Notes under the pieces: model-generated
Database searches by the model: none
Told to the model about the DNA's origin: nothing
Seen by the model: the letters and a program-made list of their open reading frames with translations, nothing else
Part shown: positions 34,993 through 46,070 of the stretch, piece by piece
How positions within the stretch are numbered: position 1 is the first letter of the stretch
Layout of the letters: the number at the start of each line of letters is the position of its first letter
Made by a program: the position numbers and the translations under genes
Source of the DNA: Chelonoidis abingdonii
Taxonomy: Eukaryota > Chordata > Testudines > Testudinidae
DNA: 64,000 bases
Assembly: GCF_003597395.2 (NCBI RefSeq)
Contig: NC_133777.1
Location: 63,350,405-63,414,404, forward strand
Direction: 5' to 3'

Positions 34993-36282
34993 TGCTTATC
35001 CCATCTTCATGCGGTCATCCCTTCTCATGTCAGCTACCCACTGTGTCTATCTGTGCATCTGCATTTAGAAAGATCAAAGGGACAGCAAAGCTGCTCTGCC
35101 TTTCAGGGAGCATTAAAGTACAACAGTAGTTTAAACACAGGGTGTTTAAGATGACTGAAACAATATACCCATTTTGAATTTGTATCCCCATGGCAATCAT
35201 GATGTATCTGCTAAGCAGGAAACTGCTATCCCCATCACACAATCCTCCCCATTGCCCTAAAACTCTCCCACTCCCAGGTGGAAGAACAGACCCAATCCCC
35301 TCTATTAGCCAATAAGGGGAGGAGGCAGAAACTCTGAAAAGGTCTGGACCCAGAAACGCTCTCTCTCAGAAGGTAGTAGCCAGCTACCAGGAGCGTTGCG
35401 TGGAGCCACATGGCAAGCAAAAAGTGGAGCAGGAGCTGGAGAAGCTGCTGCATGGGGAATTGGGAGCAAAGCAAGGAAGCAGGCTGCAGGGAGGCTGAGG
35501 AATCACATGCAGAACAGGCTGTGAGTGGCAGAGACTGCAGCAAGATCCTCAGATCTGCGCAGGCTTTGTGGGGAGCCGCAGCACCTAGGAAGGGGCCCTG
35601 CATCCAGAAAGCTGAATACAGAGAAGCCAGCATCCAGCCCTTGGTCTTAAAGGGATGGGAATCCAAAGAAGACTATTGCAGCCAAGTACCCTCGACACTG
35701 GGGATTAGTCTGGGGAGTGGACGATGTATTCACTAGGTGTGAGACCTAAGAGAAGGCGTTGCTGTGGTTGCAAAGGGGAGTCTATACAACCAGCGTCTGT
35801 GGTCTGTAACCTGATTGCCAGAGCAGCTAGGACACGAGCTGTGCAAAAAGTGCGCCCACAACAGCAGGACAATGCAGAGAAGCCCCCAAGGAGAGACACA
35901 GCGACCAGGAAACCTTTGGGTCCTCTAATTCCCTCTAATGGAGGAATGGCCTAGAAATGGCATCCCAGATACCAGGTCTGAGGAGCTCTAACCCTCTATT
36001 TGTTGCCTGCAGGGGATGGAGCCAAGCTAGGAATTGCAGTGTATTACCTTGAAATTTAACTGTTTAAGATACTGTACCTAGAGTATTTGGAACCTTCCCC
36101 TTTTCTGCAGGCCCGAGGAAAATCCCCCTTCCCTTTAGCCATGTGTCTAAGTGCTTACTGGGATCCACCAGGACTAGTGCCTATAGTGCAGCTGCAATGC
36201 CTTCAGTGCTGGCCTCTGAGTCGCAGGACACCTGGTACTTCTGAGCACCTTCAGAGGTTTGCCCCACCACAGCGCTGAGCTG
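34993..36282. other. No gene recognised
   Basis: The GC-rich part 35,240-35,960 carries overlapping frames of up to 143 codons on both strands with Cys/Arg/Ser-rich, non-conserved translations. It could be an old LTR or other dispersed repeat, but no ends can be placed. Confidence 0.4.
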
Positions 36283-36832
36283 TAGAGTTGCCAACTTTCT
36301 AATCCCTGAAAACCAAACAACCTGCCCCACCTCTTCCCCCTACCCCGCCTCTGCCCTCTGCCTCACCTGTCCCTCTCTCCATTCTCGCCCCCCTTGCTTG
36401 CTCCCCCAGGACTCACCTATCACCTGCAGAGCCGGGCTGGGAGGAGCTGATGCAGAGCCTGACCACCTGCCCAAGCGGGGCATGGCAGAGGTCAGTCCCT
36501 GGAGCGAGGGGCAGGGTCAGGAAATCGGAGCACAGTGGGGCAATGGGCAGCAGAAGGTTAACCCCCACCACCACTAGATGGCGCTGGTACCTACTTTGGA
36601 GCCCAGTCTGGGAGCCAGCCAGTTCTCTCCATCATGCTGAGGGGTGGGAAGAGCAGCAGCTGCTAAGCAGAGCTGCTCCTCCAGGCTCCAGCAGCAGCTG
36701 CTGCTCTTCCCATCCCCCGGTGGCAGAGGCTAGTTACTGCAGGTAACCAGACTTTTAGCATCCAATCAGCTGCGCTGACTGAATGCTGTCAGTTTCCCTT
36801 TTCGATGGAAAACCAGACACCTAGCAACCCTA
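36283..36832. mobile_element. hAT-like non-autonomous element, 550 bp
   Basis: The left end TAGAGTTGCCAAC and right end GCTAGCAACCCTA are inverted repeats. Inner sequence also corresponds, with CTGAAAACCAAAC on the left and TTTCGATGGAAAACC on the right. The flanking octamers CTGAGCTG (36,275-36,282) and CTGAGCAG (36,833-36,840) match at 7 of 8. The C-rich body carries no conserved protein; the 98-codon frame at 36,450-36,746 is internal to the repeat. Confidence 0.75.
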
Positions 36833-36840
36833 CTGAGCAG

Positions 36841-37881
36841 GCTTGTTGCTTACAAACCCAACCAGCAACACAGTTAGGAATCCTGGAAAGTCCCCAACAT
36901 TACAATGGAAAGACTGTATCCAAGCTTGATCTTGAGCACAAGCAAGACAGGCAATAGCTCGGAGGCCTCTCTCTGGACAGGGCCCCCCACAAAACCTCAG
37001 AAACATAGCCCAACCCCCCTCTATTGAAGGCCTGACTTGCTTGGAGAGCCAGAGGGGGAGGCAAATTCAGAGCGAGGCCAGTTTGGGGGTCAGGTTATTC
37101 CACATCAGACTACTGCAGGGTTCTTATACCTTCCTCCAACGTATCTGGTGCTACCCTTGTGGCCGCTTGGGCCCAGACTGATCCCACTAGGAACCCGATG
37201 TTTCCCCGCCTTTAGCAGATTATTCTACCAATCGATGGGAAAACTTCAAACAGATTCTCGATGGCACCAAAGTGTTGATTTGACAATCTCTATTCTGTGC
37301 TTTAAGCAATGCATAATGGGAGCAGTGGCTGAAAAATACTGAGCTCTAGTACTTCCAGGTAGGAGCTGAGCCCCACTGCTTCTCCTAAGGGTTCAGTGAG
37401 AATATATTTCTTTCTGTAGTATTACTGAATAACAGGAAAATCATGCAAAGAGTGCAATAGCAGGTATGGGGAAAGAGAAAATATAAGGAAGAGGTAACAA
37501 GTTGGAGAGGCTGATTGCTCTGCTGCCAGCATTACATGAGTGCCCTCACACGCCCTTATCGGTCTCTCTCACTCAACTACTACACACATTTAAACCCTAA
37601 AGGTATTGAAACAGTGGGTTTAACCACCCCATGTCAGGATGGGAGCTAGGCTGGGTGGATTTGGCGCATGGCATGCATGGAAGAAGGGAGTGCCAGCTCT
37701 GGAGTATAGCCCCGCTTCTGCCATCCTTTGGAAGCCCCTCTAGGTGTGCAATGGAGGGGTGGGGTCTGCTGGTCAGGAGGGGGCAGGTCAAGGGAGGAGG
37801 CTTGCTCTGGTGGGCTGCTCTGCAAGGCATTGTCCCGCCCTTCAGCTCCATGGAATTTGTTCATTGCAACAGAAAATGGTG
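36841..37881. other. Nothing recognised
   Basis: Several overlapping frames of 65-100 codons on both strands near 37,600-37,950 mirror each other and have no domain. No repeat ends are seen. Confidence 0.45.
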
Positions 37882-38040
37882 ACCCGATCAACCATCTTGA
37901 GGGACTCTCCATCACTGGGGATTTTTAAATTAAGATTTTTACAAGATCTGCTCTAGGAATTATGTTGGGGGGGACCTGTTTGTTGTACAGGAGATCAGAC
38001 TAGATGAGCACAATGGCCCTGGAATCTAGGAGTCTGTTCT
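37882..38040 (+). repeat. CR1 LINE 3' end
   Basis: TGAGGGACTCTCCATCACTG, TTTTTAAATTAAGATTTTTAC, GGGGGGACCTGTTTGTTGTA, CAGGAGATCAGACTAGATGA and GGCCCTGGAATCTAGGAGTC follow the order of the CR1 3' end (GG.GGTCTTTTCCA.. /TTTTTAAG.. /GACTAGATGA.. /TTCTATG). The terminal ATTCTATG-type repeat has decayed. Confidence 0.7.
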
Positions 38041-38337
38041 CAAAAACATGCCTCTCCCTCCTCCTGAGATGAATTCCAACCCTATCACAAAGGGATGGAC
38101 ACAAAGAGAGAGCTTGCATTCCAAACTGAGCTGAAAGTGTTTGGGGATGAAATGGAAAAGGCCCTAGATCAGATCTTGCTGTTCCAGTTGTTGGATGAGT
38201 TGTACTGCAAAAAACTTGACAACCACTAGGCTACTGGTGTGCTGACATCGCTGCCCGTTGTGCTGACCAGCATTGTCTTAGTATTGCCTTGTACTCCCGT
38301 CGGTCTCTCTGTAGCCATTTGTTGTCTCTTGACTTAT
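38041..38337. other. Nothing recognised
   Basis: Short unannotated spacer. Confidence 0.5.
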
Positions 38338-38455
38338 ACTTAGCTTGTAAACTCTTTAGGGCAGAGGCTGTCTTTTTGTCCTATGTTTGATCAGTACCTA
38401 GCACAATAGGGTCCTAGTCCATGCCTAGGGCTCCCACATGCTAGTAATACAAATA
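38338..38455 (+). repeat. L2-like LINE 3' tail
   Basis: TAGCTTGTAAACTCTTTAGG, GCAGAGGCTGTC, CAGTACCTAGCACAATAGGG, CTAGTCCATGCCTAGGGCTCC and TAATACAAATAATC match the pattern at 1012-1130. Confidence 0.7.
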
Positions 38456-38531
38456 ATCATTAACATTGGTTAAGCAGCTTGTTTAGAATTCACTCTTTAT
38501 TGTATTTCAATTCATAGCCACAGACACAAGT

Positions 38532-38716
38532 GGCCTTGTCTGCACTGGGAATCTGCCACCAGTGGATATGGTTGCTACTCCTGTGCAAACTCCTGTGTGT
38601 AGACAGAGAAAGCCATGATTTGCATCGGTTGAGCTTACTTGGATTTTTATCAGTGCAATATCAATTTCTGACCAAGAACGGCAGAATCATGGCTAATTCC
38701 AAGTATAGACAAGGCC
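38532..38716. mobile_element. Harbinger-like MITE, 185 bp
   Basis: GGCCTTGTCTGCACT at the left and AAGTATAGACAAGGCC at the right are inverted ends. The trinucleotide flanks do not match convincingly (AGT and TAT), so the superfamily call is from the ends only. Confidence 0.6.
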
Positions 38717-39682
38717 TATGTAACACGAAATAGGAATCTGGGAACTGAGAAGATTTGGCTGGGTAGGAGTCACTCTGTAACCTTCTTCAAGTCACTCACC
38801 ATTGCCACACTTTGAAAGTGGCAGATCTGTGTTTTCCAGCCTTTAAAGAACACAAAAAGTCCAGCATTGCCATGTTCCCTAGCCAAGCAGCTCTGAGAAG
38901 CCATTACTTACATGGGGAAGGGCTGCACTCCACCCACTTCTCTCTTTTCTTAGTTTTTTGCCATGTTTGTTCTTGCTTCTCTTGAGCAAGTGCTCTCACT
39001 AGTTCTCAGGGTGAGCCGGGGGGAGGGATTTTTGTACTTATTACCTCACTTCCATCCGCCTAGAGGACACCCAATTTGTCTGGCACAAGCTACATGCCTT
39101 AAGTGAGTCAATCTGAGTTCCTGCTCCTCTCCTCAGGGAGAGTTTCTGTAACTGCCCCAGTTTGCTATTTGAAATCATTTCCTTCTTCCTGCTTATGACT
39201 GTTCCCTTTGAAGCCAGCTGGCCCGGAGATTCAATTCCCACCATGTGGAAACAGTGAATGGGCTTGCAAGGCAGTGATGAGTAAGTGAGGTTTAAACTTT
39301 GAGCCAGCCATAATGAGCGCCTGCTGTCTTGTGTCAGAGTAGCCCCGGTGTGTGGAAAGGCTGGTGCAGAGACCACAGCAGTACATGTGATGCAAGAGGA
39401 GAAAAGGTGGGCACGGCTGTTTCTTCACACTGAACAGTTGTTTAAAAAATAACATTTCCTGGGGCTTCCCTCCATTAATGATTGAGCAGTGAGTTCCAGT
39501 GCTGTGGACATTCTGTTTCTTTGTATCTTTCTGAAGGGTCTGGGGAGGAAGGAAGTGAGCTGTGGGGAGTGGGATGAAAGAGAGCGCGCCATGGAAACTC
39601 CCAGACCCCGATTAGCTCGCAGAGTGCAAAACAGAAGGCATAAAAACCCACTGAAAAGGAGGCACATATCTACACCCTACTG
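38717..39682. other. Nothing recognised
   Basis: Frames on both strands at 39,041-39,716 (up to 111 codons) overlap each other and show no domain. Confidence 0.45.
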
Positions 39683-40710
39683 CAGTGGTGAGCTGGAGCC
39701 AGTTCACATGAACTAGTTGTTAAATTTAAAAGCCGGTGTAGAACCGGTTATTAATGGAGCCGGTGGGTGAGCAAACTCCGGTCCGCGGGCCACATCGAGC
39801 TGCGGGACCGTTCTGTCCCAGGCCCTTTAAATTGCCACCAGAGCCCACTACTGGAGCCCTGAGGTAGAGCTGCGGGGCTCTGGGGACTATTTAAAAAGTC
39901 CGGGGCTCTGGAGCTTCTACTGCCCCAGCCCTTTAAATAGCCACCTGAGCCCCACCGCCTCTACTCCAGGGCTCCGGCGGCTAGTTAAAGGGCCAGGGCG
40001 GTAGAAGCAGGGGTGCCTCAGGCCCTTTAAATAGCCCCCGGAGCCCAGGGGTAGCAATGGGGCTCCCATGGCTATTTAAAGGGCCTGGGCTTCAGCTGCC
40101 TCTGCTTCCCTGGTCCTTTAAATAGCTGCAGGAGCCCCACCGCTTTCCCAGGGCTCCAGGGGCTATTTACAGGGCAGGGGCAGTAGAAGCAGGGGAGCCT
40201 CTGGCCCTTTAAATAGCCCAAGGAGTCCCGGACTGCTGCTGCTACCCCAGTGTGGGGGGCACTTACCTTACAGGGTGGGCTGGGGCTGGCTCTGACTCCC
40301 TCAGCCCTGCCCCTTCTGCTGTAGGCCCTGCCCCTTCCAGGGGCCAGAGCTGGCCCCAGCATACTGGTAAGTCACTGGACTTACTTTCACCCCTGGTCTC
40401 TGGAGGAGGTGGTCAGGGGACAAAGGGGTGTGGGTTGATGGGTTGCAGGTTCTGAGGGGGGCAGTCAGGAGCAGGACGTGGGTTGGGTTGGGGTCAGATT
40501 GGGGAGATACAGCCACATGGGGCTTGTACTCACCGCGCAGTTCCCTACCAGGTCTTCGGTGGCGGGGGTGGGGGTCTTCACTCCCTCCGGGTGAAGGACC
40601 CACCACTGAAATGTCGCCAAAACCCAGAGCAAGTGAAGACCCCCGCTGCCGAAGTGCTGCCAAGGACCTGGTAGGGAACCGGTTATTAGGATTTTGAGAG
40701 CTCATCACTG
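39683..40710. mobile_element. hAT-type non-autonomous element, 1028 bp, perfect 8-bp target duplication
   Basis: CAGTGGTGAGCT at the left and AGCTCATCACTG at the right are a perfect 12-bp inverted pair apart from one base. CCCTACTG stands on both sides (39,675-39,682 and 40,711-40,718). Near each end lies an AACCGGTTATTA word. The centre (39,823-40,220) is a ~91-bp periodic array in which CCCTTTAAATAGCC alternates with its inverse. The segment GTGAGCAAACTCCGGTCCGC at 39,766 resembles the start of another hAT family. The frames on both strands (up to 135 codons) are translations of the repeat. Confidence 0.85.
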
Positions 40711-40718
40711 CCCTACTG

Positions 40719-41439
40719 TCCCCAGATGCACAGACACCATAGTGATCGATGCCTTAGAAACACTGTGTAATAACTGAGCGAGAGAGATCTGAACAAACAG
40801 GCCAGCCTATGAGAAGGAACTGGAGGAGTCAATCTCTGCCCAATTTGCCCATCTAAGGAAGTGTCCAGCCATAAAAGATCCTGCAGATACAGCTCAACCC
40901 AGACACCAATGCTGGATAACTAAGGGGAAGCAGTTACCACGGCACAGAAGTGAATACATCACAGCACCACTGGTGAACAGTAAAGGAAATAGGAGAAGGA
41001 ACCAAGGCTCTGAGTCTCCTCCACTTACAGGGGTATAAATCAGGAAGTCCATGGAGTCACATCAGTGTAAAAAGCACAAGTAAGAGGAGAACAAGCCCCA
41101 AAGGTCTGGCTCAGAAGTGATCCAGCAGCACGACTCAGCAGAACACACAGCAACCCCCAGTCAGCAGCTAGTCCCGTCCTTCCCACATTGTTCCACCATC
41201 GCACGTGCCACTGGGAGCAGCTGAGGCCCAACAGATGAGTCCTTCTCTCACATCAATAAGTTAAGGTTGTTTGGGGGAAGCTTATGGTCTTCTAGCTCAT
41301 TTATGGAATGTACTTTTTGAGGAGGATGGGGGCAGAAAGTAATGTATTGCAGGCACTCAGGTACTATGGTGATGGGGCCATATAAAGGACCTAGAAAGGT
41401 AAAGGTCGCTTTACCCGTGATCATGTCTGTCTTCTTGCA
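40719..41439. other. Nothing recognised
   Basis: No feature could be supported. Confidence 0.5.
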
Positions 41440-41559
41440 AGCCCCAACCCACTTTGTCCTTTACACTGTGCACTGCCAATGCAATGCCAATAGACCCCGG
41501 TCGCTGGTGGGCAGGATCGAACTGGGGACCTCTGGAGCTTAGTGCATGAGCGTCTACTG
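41440..41559 (-). repeat. tRNA-derived SINE, reverse orientation
   Basis: Read on the minus strand it has GCTCATGCACTAAGCTCC, then GAGGTCCCCAGTTCGATCC, a near-canonical B box (GTTCGATCC), then CCCACCAGCGACCGGGGTC. The head lies at the right (about 41,555). It is a typical turtle tRNA-derived SINE in my memory. The head is cut by the hAT end at 41,560. Confidence 0.65.
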
Positions 41560-41800
41560 CAGAGGTGGGCAAACTATGGACTGCAGGTCACATCTGCCCT
41601 GTGGGACCATCCTGCCCAGCCCTTGAGCTCCAGGCCAGGGACTGCTAGCCCCCAGCCCCTCCCCCGCTGTCCTCCCTCCCCCGCAGCCTCAGCTCGCCGT
41701 GCCATCAGCGCTGCGGGCAACAGGACTGGAAGCTCCTGCCAGGCAGTGTGGTGACATGGCTGGCTCCAGCCAGGCCGCGCGGCTGCCAGTCTTGCAGATG
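41560..41800. mobile_element. Truncated hAT-type element
   Basis: The left end CAGAGGTGGGCAAACTATGG is followed by CTGCAGGTCACATCTGCCC, close to a common turtle hAT start. The right inverted end does not appear downstream, so the copy is truncated around 41,800. Its left end sits at the head of the SINE at 41,440. Confidence 0.65.
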
Positions 41801-43232
41801 CCACATTCAGTCCCTCTAGAATGCTGTAGTTCTGGGCACTTTGTACAGCCTGAAGACAGGTAGTATCTTGACTGCAGAGGAACCAGCCTGTTGTCTCTCA
41901 CTTTTTAACTAAAAAGAGGTTTATATTTATGCCAGATATGGATTTTAACTGACTCAGAATAACGTCAGCCTGATGGAGATGTGATCCTGGCATATAGGCA
42001 GTGAAATGGCATTCAGGCAGATGTTAGCAAACCCCACATCAGTATGTGCAGTTACTTGCATTTGATTTATTTTACCTGCGTCTTATTTATTAAGATTTAT
42101 GATGTGTCTTGGCATCCAACAACTTCTAGGGCATAAAAGAAAAAACATTTTATAAGAATTTCTCCCAAAGCAAGAACAATTGTTACTCCAGATCTTCAGC
42201 TGGTGACTTTAATGGAGCTATCAGATGAGAAATTGATGATGCGAACAGAGCTATAAAAACTAAAGGAAATGAATAACCTGAAATGATACCTTTACTCTGT
42301 AATCTGTCTATCTGTGAAGAGGTTCTGTACCACCATAAGGAACAAGAGGTCGATGGAACACAGACACCAAAGTCTCTGAGAGATAGTGCAGGTACAGTAA
42401 TTTATTGATAAAGTAAATCTGAAGAGTGAAAGAAAATCTAAGTCCAGTTGAGATCCATGGCAGAAACTCCAGATGAGATAAGGGATCGTTTAACAGCTCT
42501 TTAAACATTCAAAGCAAATAAGGGAAAGTGTGCATGAGCTAAAGAAAGAAAAGCAATTCTGTTCTGGAAGTTAAAAAAAGGTCACCTTGATTTCATGAGT
42601 GGGAAAATTCTGGACATGCTAATTGGTACATGATGGAGAAACTTCCATGAGAGAGTGCTGGTAAAGGGACAGGATCTTTGTCCTTCCATCCAGCTGCTCA
42701 GTACCTTGTTGTATTTATAGAACCTGAGGCCAGGAGAAAGGCACCAAATTTCCCAGGAAGGAGAAAATACAGTTATTTTTATTATTTGCAATTTAAATGC
42801 CCTCTTGCATCATTATTAGCAATAAAGAGCTTAAAGCTAAATATTTTTGATTCCCAATTAAAGCAAAAAAAAAATTATTCACCTTTGAACTTACCCTCTT
42901 TTTCTGTTGCAAATCATCTTTGAACAGAGTGCAAATTTTCCAAATTTGTTCGCTATTCAAAATTCATCAGTGAAAGTTTTAATTGAACAAATTTCAACCT
43001 ACGGATTGCTCAGAAACTTGATGATGAGTATTTGAGCTGTTTGACTGGTAACTTGATGGCATGAACACTCTTGGCATTAAAATATATGCATAAGGCTAGC
43101 TTTCTGTGTGCGTTCTTGCAAAGAAGCTGCTTGAGAGAATGATCATGGAAGACAGAAGTGTTGTGAATGCCAGCGAAGCAATATCCACCCAGTTGCAAGC
43201 CCAGTGAGCTGTAATTCCAGACAGAGCAATTT
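41801..43232. other. Nothing recognised
   Basis: AT-rich and unique-looking. Near 42,920-43,010, AAATTTTCCAAATTTGTTCG and TTGAACAAATTTCAACC have the AT-rich mirrored style of the repeats at 52.6 and 56.1 kb, but the copy is too worn to call. Confidence 0.45.
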
Positions 43233-43286
43233 TCCCCCTAACAGGAGTTTTGTCATTGACTTCAATGGGACCAGGATTTCACCCTG
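43233..43286. repeat. Fragment of the CCAGGATTTCACCC palindromic repeat
   Basis: AACAGGAGTTTTGTCATTGA, CTTCAATGGGACCAGGATTT and CACCCTGAG correspond to the right half of 27,207-27,274. Confidence 0.6.
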
Positions 43287-44659
43287 AGAGTACAGGTGGG
43301 CAGAAAGAGAAACTATCTGCAGCAGCTCACTGGGCTAGGAAATCTAGAGGATTGTTGGCTGAGTCCAGGAAAAGTCTAAAAAAGTGCAGCTCACTCATAA
43401 TGCAGAGGTACTGTTCTCTTGGTTATAATGTTATTGTAGAACAGAAGATTCTCTTTTGCTTATTGTGCAGTATATAATCCTGCATGGCTCTGGTTTAAGA
43501 AAGGAGGTATGATCTGCCATTATCATGGCTTATCAGGTTGTCTCCAGAGCAGGTAGCAGAGAGGAGTGTTAGTATGATGGGTTTTGCATTTCAATGAGCA
43601 GTCTGCACAGAGAACTTTAAACTCAACTGTTTATCAGATCTGGACAGAAGCAGCTCTTTGCTGAAGCATCCTTCCAAGATGCCCTGCGGCATTAAGTGAA
43701 GAAAAGTCTGCTCCAGCCATAACAAGGTCAGGGCAATCAAGCACAGAAATTCCAGAGGGCCTTAACTGTAATGACATGGCACCACAGGGAGAGTAATTAG
43801 AGACGGAGGGTTTTAGAAAAACTTGCTTAAAAATACTGTTTCTTGATAGTTATATAGGTTTACGACTGTATAAAGTGGAGGGGTTGGATTAGTGCTTTAA
43901 ACATCAAAACTGAAATACACACATGCCCTCAGAGCTCAGACATCAGATATTGTCCTAAGAATCCAGTCCAACCCCCTCGTAAAGATTCCCAGAGACTTCA
44001 CTGGGAGTGGGACCCAACCCTACATGCCTAAATAAAGACAGAGAGATTAAATGCACAGCGAGAATAACATTGCCTCTCACGGAAAATGAATTGAGTTCCA
44101 TGCAGGATGCAGTAGTGAAGTCTCTCATTAAATGGGCTTCTGCCCTGAAAGGAACACAGTGAGAGAGCCTCTTCTCTCAGAAAGAGTTTCAATTTATTCT
44201 TGCTTTGAGTAGTCCCAGAGATGACTCTCAATGAAAGACTTGAGGGAAATATTTTCCAGCTTGTTTACTTTGTGAGTTTGGCAGTGCTTTGTGTAGAAAC
44301 AGTTTCACTCTTTCCTCTGGATAGTCAGCAAGGCCTTGTAATGGGATCTACAAACTCCATACAAAGCAGAGGCAGAAGGGCGGGAGAGGGGATCCTTTCC
44401 TGCCTACCAGCAAGCAGATTAACCACACCCCCACACAGCTGCCAGTCATGGAGGCAGGCACCATAGCAGCAATCAATAGGGTAAATGAGGCCTGCTATAA
44501 AAAGAGAGAGCTAAGTGACGATGAGGGAGGTAGAAAGGCCTGGGACAATAAATGAGCAACACCCCTGCATGAGGCTGCCTCCAGAAACACAGCCAAAGAG
44601 ACTGAAGGAGATGGCTAGGCCTAACTAGAGGCCAGGGACCAAGAACTGTTCTGACCCAG
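43287..44659. other. Nothing recognised
   Basis: No repeat end or coding evidence. Confidence 0.45.
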
Positions 44660-44830
44660 GCATAGGTACTGACTTCTGGCGCCGGTGGGTGCTCGACCCT
44701 CCTCTGCTCCTGCCTTCTTCTGCCCCCATTCCAACCCCTTCTCCAAAGTCCATGCCCCAACTCCACCCCTTCCCTGCCCCTATTCGATTCCTTCCCCAAA
44801 TCCCCGCCTCAGCCCCACCTATGATTTGTA
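44660..44830. repeat. C-rich dispersed repeat fragment
   Basis: AGGCATAGGTACTGACTTCT, GGCGCCGGTGGGTGCTCGAC, then repeated CCCCACTCC/CCCCTTCCC words resemble a common turtle repeat starting at AGGCATAGGCGCCGAC. Ends not definable. Confidence 0.45.
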
Positions 44831-44915
44831 GGGCTTTTCTAAGTCACTCTCTGGACTTCAGTGTCCCCATCTGTGAAAATAATAAAACAGGACAATGCCA
44901 ACTGTGCAAATCCTT
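44831..44915 (+). repeat. MIR 3' part
   Basis: CTAAGTCACTCTCTGGACTTC, AGTGTCCCCATCTGTGAAAA and TAATAAAACAGG match the MIR CORE end (CAAGTCACTTAACCTCTCTG..TCAGTTTCCTCATCTGTAAAATGGG). Confidence 0.65.
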
Positions 44916-45394
44916 ATTTTCCATGTAACTCATGGCAGGGGCAAGATGACAGCAGCATTGATTTCTGCTTGTTTAGAAAGCTGATTATCTGACTTTCCTT
45001 AAAACATTTGACAAAAAACAATACTAGCCCCCATATTGACCTAGGCGCGTGGTGAAACAACGGCTGTTGTTTATCATTCACTCGTCCAGATTTGGTAGCC
45101 AGGCTTGCGTGGATGGACATGCATGGAGAAGCTGCTCTGCATGCAGTGAACAGAATCCATGCACATACTATCTCGTCACATGCTCACCCACCTGGTGTCC
45201 ATGGTCTCAAGTGGAGTGAAGATGTAAACACAAGCTGCTGTTGAAGTGGTTGGCTGGCTTTTCTCATCCCCTCACTCTGCAATCAAGTGTTTAAGAAAGA
45301 GACAGATTGTTGTGATCAAAACAGGCAGAAATCAGTTGTTCTCCAGAGCATCTTCTGCAGTTCTAGCACTTAGCTTTTGCAAAGTCTTCCACTA
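44916..45394. other. Nothing recognised
   Basis: No feature could be supported. Confidence 0.5.
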
Positions 45395-45610
45395 ACAGAT
45401 CTCAAAGCTTTGTACAGTAATTTGTAATTAAGCCTCACACACTCCTGGGAGTCATGTATGTATCATTATCCTCATTTCACAGGTAAGGAAAACATCATCA
45501 TTAATAATACTTTGAGGCAAAGAAGGTGAAGTGACCTGTCCAAGATCACAGCACAAACTAATGGCAGAGCCAGGAATCCTGATTCTCAATCTTCTGCTCT
45601 AACCACTCAA
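45395..45610 (-). repeat. MIR SINE, reverse orientation
   Basis: CAAAGCTTTGTACAGTAATT, ATTATCCTCATTTCACAGGT, AGTGACCTGTCCAAGATCAC, GGCAGAGCCAGGAATCCTGA and TTCTGCTCTAACCACTCAAC give the whole MIR consensus order in reverse, including the tRNA-derived head at the right end. One of the best-preserved MIRs in the window. Confidence 0.85.
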
Positions 45611-45733
45611 CAGGATTTATTCCATGGTAAGCAGGTAATTTTAAAATAGACACAACTAGCCTTTAACCTAGTGGCTCTGTGGAGAAGTGGACTCATGGCT
45701 GGTGAGCCTCCTCAAACTAGGTAAGGCAGAGCA

Positions 45734-46070
45734 CAGTGGTTCTCAAACTGAGGCTGCCACTTGTGTAAGGAAAGCCCCTGGTGGGCCGGGCCAGTTTGTT
45801 TACCTGCCGGGTCTGCAAGTTCGGCCAGTCACAGCTCCTACTGGCCATGGTTCACTGCTCCAGGCCAGCAGGGGCTATGGGAAGCGACGGCCAGCAGGGG
45901 CTATGGGAAGCGACGGCCACCAAATCCCTTGTCCCACGCCACTTCCCACAGCCCCCATTGGCCTGGAGCAGCGAACTGGCCGAAACTGTAGACCCGGCAG
46001 GTAAACAAACCAGCCCGGCCCGCCAGGGGCTTTCCCTACACAAGCAGCAGCCCTAGTTTGAGAACCATTG
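45734..46070. mobile_element. hAT-type MITE, 337 bp
   Basis: CAGTGGTTCTCAAACTGAGG at the left and TAGTTTGAGAACCATTG at the right are inverted ends. Subterminal parts also pair (GGAAAGCCCCTGGTGGGCCG with CGCCAGGGGCTTTCCC). The flanking octamers match 5 of 8, so the duplication is worn. It contains a short internal tandem: AGCAGGGGCTATGGGAAGCG repeated twice (45,869-45,915). Same family as 1580 and 60,854. Frames on both strands are by-products. Confidence 0.85.

Noticed and set aside
35235..35954. Frames of up to 143 codons on both strands
   Set aside because: Opposite-strand frames are equally long over GC-rich sequence and lack domains; no gene supported.
41500..41559. Possible functional tRNA gene on the minus strand
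   Set aside because: The B box is good but there is no closed acceptor stem, and the downstream sequence is SINE body.
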